A stretch of DNA of 64,000 nucleotides from Agaricus subrufescens. Taxonomy: Eukaryota; Basidiomycota; Agaricomycetes; Agaricales; Agaricaceae. The position numbers were made by a program, and so were the translations under genes. The notes beneath the pieces are model-generated. The model saw nothing but the letters and a program-made list of their open reading frames with translations, did not search any database and was not told the DNA's origin. The DNA lies in NCBI GenBank assembly GCA_029945375.1, contig CM057058.1, forward strand, positions 868,001-932,000. The letters are read 5' to 3'. Position 1 is the first letter of the stretch, and each line of letters begins with the position of its first letter. Shown here one piece after another: positions 58,528 to 64,000 of this stretch.

Positions 58528-61500
58528 TTGTGTTTCCTATACTCGGATAGAAGATCCTGTGCATTCTCAAGGTCAGTTGCCGATTGCCATGTATCCTCAG
58601 AGTTGTCGTATCCTTTCCAGTGTACTAGGTATTGAGTTCCTTGGCCTTTCTTCCTATGTCCATGGATTTCCTCCACTTCATATTCTTCTTTGTTGTTAAT
58701 AATATCTGGGGGGTGGAGGTGGAGCCTTTTGACAGTTGAATTCGGGTTTGTTGAACTTGGTGAGAAGTGATGAGTGGAAGACGTCGTGTATAGCCCAGGT
58801 TTCAGGTAATTTTAGACAGAACGAAGTTTCTCCAATGGGTTCCAGAATCTCGAAGGGTCCATATCACTTACTGTTGAATTTTCCCAAAGGGCGGTTTGAT
58901 CGTATGTTTGTTGCTTCTAGGAAGACGAAATCTCCTTTTAATAAGGGGTTCTTTCGCTGTTTCAGATTTCCACGTTTGGACATGGTGGAGTTGTATTCTT
59001 CCAGTGCCGCTCATGCTTTGTTTTGGGTTTTTTCTAATTCTGCAGTGAATTCATTGGCCAGGGGGTTATCTGAATTAACAGTTAGGTTTCCTTTCCACGG
59101 GTGGATGCCATATGTGAGGAAGAATGGGGTTTGTTTGGTTGCACCGTGGGTTTTGTTGTTGTATTGGAATTCCATGGTGGGAAGCCATTTTGCCCAATTG
59201 TTTTGCTTGTAATTGACAAAGTTCCGTAGGTAAGATTCTACTTCCTGGTTAATCCTTTCGGTTTGGCCGTCGGTTTGGGGGTGGTAGGCAGTGGACAGGT
59301 TTCTCTCAATTCCTAGAGCAGAGCAGAGTTCTTTCATGAATTTAGAGGCAAATTGGGGGTCTCGGTCGCTAATAATACGTTTCAGAATTCCATGTATGCA
59401 CCAGATGTCTTTCTTGTAGATTTTGGCTAAGTGTCTTGAGGTGAGAGAGGTTTCAGTGGGAATGAGGTGGATCATTTTAGAAAAGCGGTCAACTATCATG
59501 AGTATGGCATCATGGTCCTTGGATTTAGGTAGGGGTCCTATCATGTCTATAGATGTTTCTTGCCACGGTGCTTCAGGGATGGGTAGCAGTTTAAGGGGGA
59601 TGTGACCAGGTTGTCTGTTGATTTTGTTCTTTTGGCATTCAGTGCATCCTTTTACAAATCTTTTGACATTGGTCTTGATTGTGGGCCACCAGAAGGTTTG
59701 TTTTACGAGCTTGAGCATGCGGTAAGATCTGGGGTGTCTGATGTCGGGTGGATTGTGATGATCCAGGAGTATGGATTCTCGGAGTCTGGGTTCATCCGGT
59801 ACGTAGATCCTTCCATTTCGATAGGTGATGCCGTTTTCCTCCCAAAATTGGTCGGGTCTTTTGTTTCTTTCCTGAGTAACGCGGTGTTCTTGGTGAGGGG
59901 AGTTTCTGATCTGTTTCAGGATGTCAGGGGTTGTGGAGATGGAGAAGTTTCGATTTAGGAGCATGGTGGTTTCTAGTGAGGTGGGGATTTCTGATAGGGT
60001 TTGTAGGATCATGCAGTCTTTGAACATCTTGATTTGGGTTTCTTCTTCAGGGGATTCATGTCAGAAGAGTCTGGATAGGATGTTGGCTTTGACGTTGGTT
60101 TTGCTGGGGATGTGTTGGAGTAAGTAGTTGTATTCTTGGAGCATGAGATACCATCTGGCTTGTCGGGCATTCAACTTTTGTGGTTCACAGAAGTATTTGA
60201 GATTTTTGTGATTGGTCCAGATTTCAAATTGATGTTTGGCGTCCAGCAAGTAGAGTCTCCAGTTCTTGATTGCTTTGACTATGGCGAGGAGTTCTTTGTC
60301 GTAGATTTCATAGTTCTTCTCTGCGTTGGTGAGGGCTTTGGACATGAAGGCAACTGGGTGCCATTTTCCTTCTTGTTCTTGGGATAGGACTGCTCCAATT
60401 CCTACATTAGATGTGTCAGTTTTGAGTCTGAATTTTCCTTTGTTATCTGGTAGGGCTAGGACGGGTTTGTTGGTAATGGCAGTTTTGATGGCCTCAAAGG
60501 TGTTTTGTTCTTCGGTGGTCCATTTCCAGGGTTTTGTAGTCTTACCTCCCTTCAAGGCATTGAGCGGTGCAGTGAGAGTGTTAAAGTCCTGAATGAAATG
60601 TCAGTAGAAATTTGCAAAACCAATAAACTGTTCGATGTCCTTTATGCAGGTCGGCATTTTCCAGTTTTGGACTGATTCGACCTTTTTGGTTTCCATGCTT
60701 GCTTGGCCATTGCCAATGACTGTTCCGAGCATTGAGATTCAGGTTGCGTTGAATTCGCATTTGGCTCATTTGAAGCACAGGTTGTTTTCGTCTGCTATTT
60801 TTAGGAATCACAGGGTCCACTCTTCTAATTCTTTCAGGGAGTCAGCAGGAATGGCGAAATCGTCGATGTAGTTGACTAGTGAGCCATCTTGGATCATTTC
60901 CCGGAAGATGGTGGTCATCCAGCGAGAGAAGGTGGCTGGTGAGTTGCACATTCCAAAGAACATTACTGTAGGTTCGAAGAGTCCATGATTAGTGAGGATG
61001 GCACCTTTCCATTTGTCTCCTTCTTTGATTCGTATGTTGTTGTATCCCCAGATGATGTCAAGTTTGTTGAAGTACTTGGTGTGTTTTAGCTTCCCAATGA
61101 CTTCGCTAATCAAAGGTAAGGGGGTTTTGTCCTTGATGGTGACCGTGTTGAGTTTGCGGTAATCCTGGCATAGCCTTAGCGATCCATCTTTCTTGGGTAC
61201 AAAGAAGCATGGGGTGGCATAGGGGCTTTTGGAAGGTCGGATGTGTTTAGTAGCGAGGTTCTTGTCCAGGAATTTATTGAGTTCAATTTCCTCTTTTGGG
61301 GTCATCTCGTAGACTTTAGCATCGATTTCATTAGGGGCGTCTGGTAGTAGGTTGACCTCGTGGTCCCATTGGGTTCATTTGGGTAGTTTGTCGAAGTTTT
61401 TTCAGTTGAAAAGGTGAGTGTAGGGTCGCATGTAGTTTGGTAGGTCGAGGGGGTTTGTGGGATCAGGTTCCTTTTCTTCTTCAAAGTCTTCCCATTTGGT

Positions 61501-61965
61501 CTGAAGGCGTCGTAGGTGTTCCAGTAGTGAAAAATTGGAGTGTCTGATTGAGCATTCAGGTGGGCATCTGGAGAAGGTTATGGTTCCTTGGTTCCAGTCA
61601 ATTTCCAGGTTGTGTTTGATTAACCAATCATGTCCGATAAAGATATCAGCCGAGTCTAGTTTGGCTACTACTGCATCGATGTTTTCTTGATGTCCTTCTA
61701 TGTTTAAATCCAGGTTGACAAATTTGGTGATAGGTTCTTTTCTGCTCAGGGTTCCATCGGCATTAGTTGCCAGAATAGGACGATTGAGTTTATGGGTAGG
61801 GATCTTCTGTTTATAAATGGTTCGTTTGTCGATGCAAGTGTGGGTGCATCCAGAGTCGAGCATTGTTTTGGCTTGGAACATTTCTCCGTTGGGTTTGGTG
61901 ATCTCAGGTTTGAGTATTAACTCCTGCACTCCTAGTCATTTCTGAGGGCAAACATATCGATTTCT
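58528..61965 (-). pseudogene. pol: Chromovirus pol: protease, RT, RNase H, integrase, chromodomain
   Basis: From 5' to 3' on the minus strand: aspartic protease with MLDSGCTHTCID (about 61,860); reverse transcriptase with KDGSLRLCQDYRKLN and catalytic YIDD (about 60,870); RNase H with TDTSNVGIGAVLS and TNHKNLKYF (the usual TDHKNLKY Asp is Asn); integrase with HH-CC finger (CTECQKNK) and D-D-E residues in SIDMIGP, SDRDPQF and QTERINQEVE; and chromodomain (EYEVEEIHG...YLVHWKGYDNSEDTW, about 58,545-58,690). Protease to integrase share one frame, broken by stops near 61,400, 60,760, 60,735, 60,600, 59,010 and 58,866, mostly TGA for CGA. The C-run at 58,708-58,713 shifts frame before the chromodomain. 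Gag is in another frame. Confidence 0.88.
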
Positions 61966-62000
61966 CATATGGCTAGATACATTGGTTCGTGAGTTTGTGC

Positions 62001-63131
62001 CTACTCCGAACCTTTGGGAAAATCCTGTTGGGTTTCTTTGGCACTTCCTTCTTCTCTGGTGGTGATGGCACAAATTTTGGTTTGTTTCTTAGGGCTTTGG
62101 CAGACTTTAGCGATGTGGCCCAGTTTGCCACAGTTATAGCATTCAATGTTGGATCTGTATCCTCTACTTTGGCATTCCTTCTTGATGTGACCAAATTTGC
62201 CGCATTTAAGGCATTTGGGTTTTCCGTTGGTGGACCATTCCAGTTTTCTGGCTCCGATCTCCATGGGTTGTCCGTCTCCTCCATAAGTAATTCTGGTGGT
62301 GGTACAGCGATCGTTTCTTCATCTCTCAGTATCCTCCCATCCTTTTCCTATGGATCCTATGGCAGCAATCCATCCTTTGAGTGAGGTGGGAATGGCAGAT
62401 GGGGGGTATCCCAAAATAGTATGAATGATGTCAGATCTGGTGTGCTGTTTCAGGAGGTAGAGTGCATGATCTTTGCTAGATCTAGATTGATGGACAAGGG
62501 CAGTGAATTTGACAAGGAAGTCATTGGTATGAAGGTTTCCTTGTTTGAAGGATTTGATCTTGTCCTTAGTGATCTGCTGCTCGTTTCCGGGTGAGAAGGC
62601 ATCCACAATTTCTTCAGCAAAAACTTTCCAGTCTGTGATGTTGTCGCCTTTGATAATTTTATCCTCCCATTGTTTGGCAAACCATCCTGGGATTTCTCCT
62701 CTCAGGCGGTTGGTGACAAGGAGTATCTTTGAATCTGCGTTGTTGTACTTGCTGAATCTGAGGAAAATTTCCATTCCTCTCCACCAGTCGTTGAATTTGT
62801 TCCTGTCTCCATTGAAAAATCCTGGTTCCATAACATCCTTGTGGTTGATCACATTGGTGGACTTGGTTTTGGTGTTGTCACTTGCCATTTCTTTTAATTC
62901 TAGTTCTTTGAGTTCTCTAGCTAGTCAGTTTAGGTCTTCATCGAGTGGTGTGTTCTTCGGTATTTGCTCTGGGTCTGGTTCTTCTGGTTCTTGCTTGTCG
63001 TTCTCGGATGAGGGTTCTGTTTCCTGGTCTTCCTCGTGTCTGAGGGCTTCAAATCTGTTTCCACTTTGGTGTCCTTTGTAGAAGAGTGTTTCAAAATCGA
63101 TTCCGAGTAGTTCTGTGTTGTTTGTGCTCAT
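62001..63131 (-). pseudogene. gag: Chromovirus gag with two zinc knuckles
   Basis: Nucleocapsid/capsid protein. The start at 63,131 gives MSTNNTELLGIDFETLFYKG. The capsid-like region reads FFNGDRNKFNDWWRGMEIFL and RGEIPGWFAKQWEDKI. Two CCHC knuckles, CLKCGKFGHIKKEC and CYNCGKLGHIAKVC, lie at about 62,110-62,215. Two TGA stops (62,922-62,924 and about 62,316-62,318) interrupt an otherwise continuous frame and both could come from CGA arginine codons. Ends at 62,001. Confidence 0.85.
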
Positions 63132-63209
63132 ATACCAAGCCTGTCGTGGTTTCCTGCCTCAATGACTAGAGGTCTTTCTGCAAGGTGAGCTTTATGACGC
63201 TTTACCAAA

Positions 63210-63504
63210 TGTTGCAACCTTATAGCGATTAGCTCAGGTTGCAACTTAAGGCAAAGACTTGAGGGCGATAAGGGAATATAGCGAGTTGGTAAAGCGTAAG
63301 GAAATACAGAGTATAACTATGCTACTTATAGAAGAGTCGACTACCTAATAATAGAAGTAGAAGTTGGGCTGAGTAAACATACCCGAGGTGTCTGACTAAC
63401 AGGGAGAACGGTGCTGAGTAAACATGGGAGACAAGTACACAGATAAGGAAGTGGTAGCATATGGTCCTGGGTCAGGGGGACGATAACAGAAATAGATCAT
63501 AACA
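63210..63504 (-). repeat. 5' LTR of chromovirus
   Basis: 295 bp, pair of the LTR at 56,649-56,943. It begins TGTTGCAACC on the plus strand and is followed by the target duplication TTAAC. Confidence 0.92.
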
Positions 63505-64000
63505 TTAACCAAACTTGATTTCACTTGCACAGTGCTTGGGCAAAGATTTAATTCCAAATCTCATCCTTGACTGGCAACTATATATGATACACAATAAAAA
63601 CTGAGACAAAATAAACAAATATGAAACAAATAACAAGTCCATATCCAATGCTGAATGGGTATAGGCTCCTTGACTCATCTTCCTCCATCAATCAACAGTC
63701 TCAACTATTCAGTCTCCTTGACCAAACATCGCACTTGTCTAATATCCCACTCCTCATTGGCTAACAATTGTTCAAACCCTAGACCCTAGTGCAGGAACTC
63801 TTGAGACTTATCCTTGACTGATCAATCTGTTGATAAGATGTCCTCAATTAGACCCAGTTTCTATCTCGCCTTCAGTTGCTTCAAGATTATCAATCTTGCC
63901 ACACAATCCAGAGTCTCAACTGGTAATTCTGACAGTCTTGCTTCAGTTCATTCAGTCTTGACGTGTGTGGGTCATCTACCTCCTAGTCTTTCCTTATTAG
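63505..64000. other. Flank of the chromovirus, no gene seen
   Basis: Repeat-like, CpG-poor sequence with many TCTTGAC/GTCTCAA words. It continues the pre-insertion target that ends at 56,648. No gene was recognised up to the window end. Confidence 0.45.

Larger units (their letters stand above)
56649..63504 (-). mobile_element. Full-length Ty3/Gypsy chromovirus, inactivated
   Basis: Two 295-bp LTRs (TGTT...AACA) flank gag, protease, reverse transcriptase, RNase H, integrase and a chromodomain on the minus strand. The 5-bp direct repeat TTAAC borders the element (56,644-56,648 and 63,505-63,509). The order RT-RH-INT-chromodomain defines a chromovirus of the Ty3 group. Many in-frame stops, mostly TGA where CGA is expected, show it is no longer active. 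Just inside the 5' LTR (at 63,209 on the minus strand) the sequence TTTGGTAAAGCG could be the primer-binding site, and AATGGAGGGTGA before the 3' LTR the polypurine tract. Confidence 0.92.

Noticed and set aside
58232..58699. Plus-strand frame of 155 codons within the retroelement
   Set aside because: It is antisense to ORF A and the chromodomain.
1..64000. tRNA, rRNA and CRISPR features
   Set aside because: No cloverleaf-compatible tRNA boxes, rRNA words or regularly spaced repeats were seen; CRISPR is not expected in a fungus.

Overview
The window looks like a chromosome segment from a filamentous basidiomycete, most likely an Agaricomycete. Genes are cut by many short introns of about 45-60 bp with GT-AG borders. 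Two NACHT NTPases of the kind expanded in mushroom-forming fungi lie here, next to a tnp2-type transposase and a Ty3 chromovirus. The species cannot be fixed from sequence alone. Gene models below are hand-spliced, so individual introns may be off.

Layout. 1-1.9 kb holds no gene I can support. 1.94-3.52 kb is a C2H2 zinc-finger regulator. 3.5-9.57 kb has only short broken frames. 9,571-41,705 is interpreted as one giant (about 32 kb) CACTA/EnSpm-like DNA transposon. Its ends read CACTGC-C-GACAAGTCAAT in inverted orientation, and they continue into long, partly decayed inverted arms of about 6 kb. The centre carries an apparently intact Tnp2-type transposase (31.7-35.8 kb) plus cargo: a SUN-domain membrane protein, a WD40-like protein in a tight divergent pair with it, a signal peptide/coiled-coil/tail-TM protein, an acidic nuclear-type protein and several proteins of unknown family. 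The arms hold a small paralogous family of membrane-anchored coiled-coil-like proteins, mirrored on both sides. The right arm also holds what looks like a captured host gene fragment.

Right of the element, 41.9-45.1 kb is the housekeeping Golgi tethering gene COG3 (minus strand). It is divergently followed by two tandem NACHT NTPase genes (45.26-47.59 and 48.0-50.96 kb). From about 51 kb the sequence turns AT-rich and nearly free of CpG. This part holds a Tc1/mariner-like inverted-repeat element (51,465-53,013) and a mutated partial DNA copy of COG3 (53.55-55.29 kb). That copy is itself interrupted by a hAT-like MITE with an 8-bp target duplication and by a second insertion.

A full-length Ty3/Gypsy chromovirus on the minus strand (56,649-63,504, TTAAC target duplication) closes the window. 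It is inactivated by stop codons, mostly of the CGA-to-TGA kind, and has extra ORFs between pol and the 3' LTR. The COG3 copy, the LTR differences and the retroelement stops all point to cytosine decay at CpG in repeated DNA.

The most novel part is the giant element. A transposase travels with a set of predicted membrane and coiled-coil proteins including a SUN protein. This suggests, as inference only, a mobile module that acts at the nuclear envelope.
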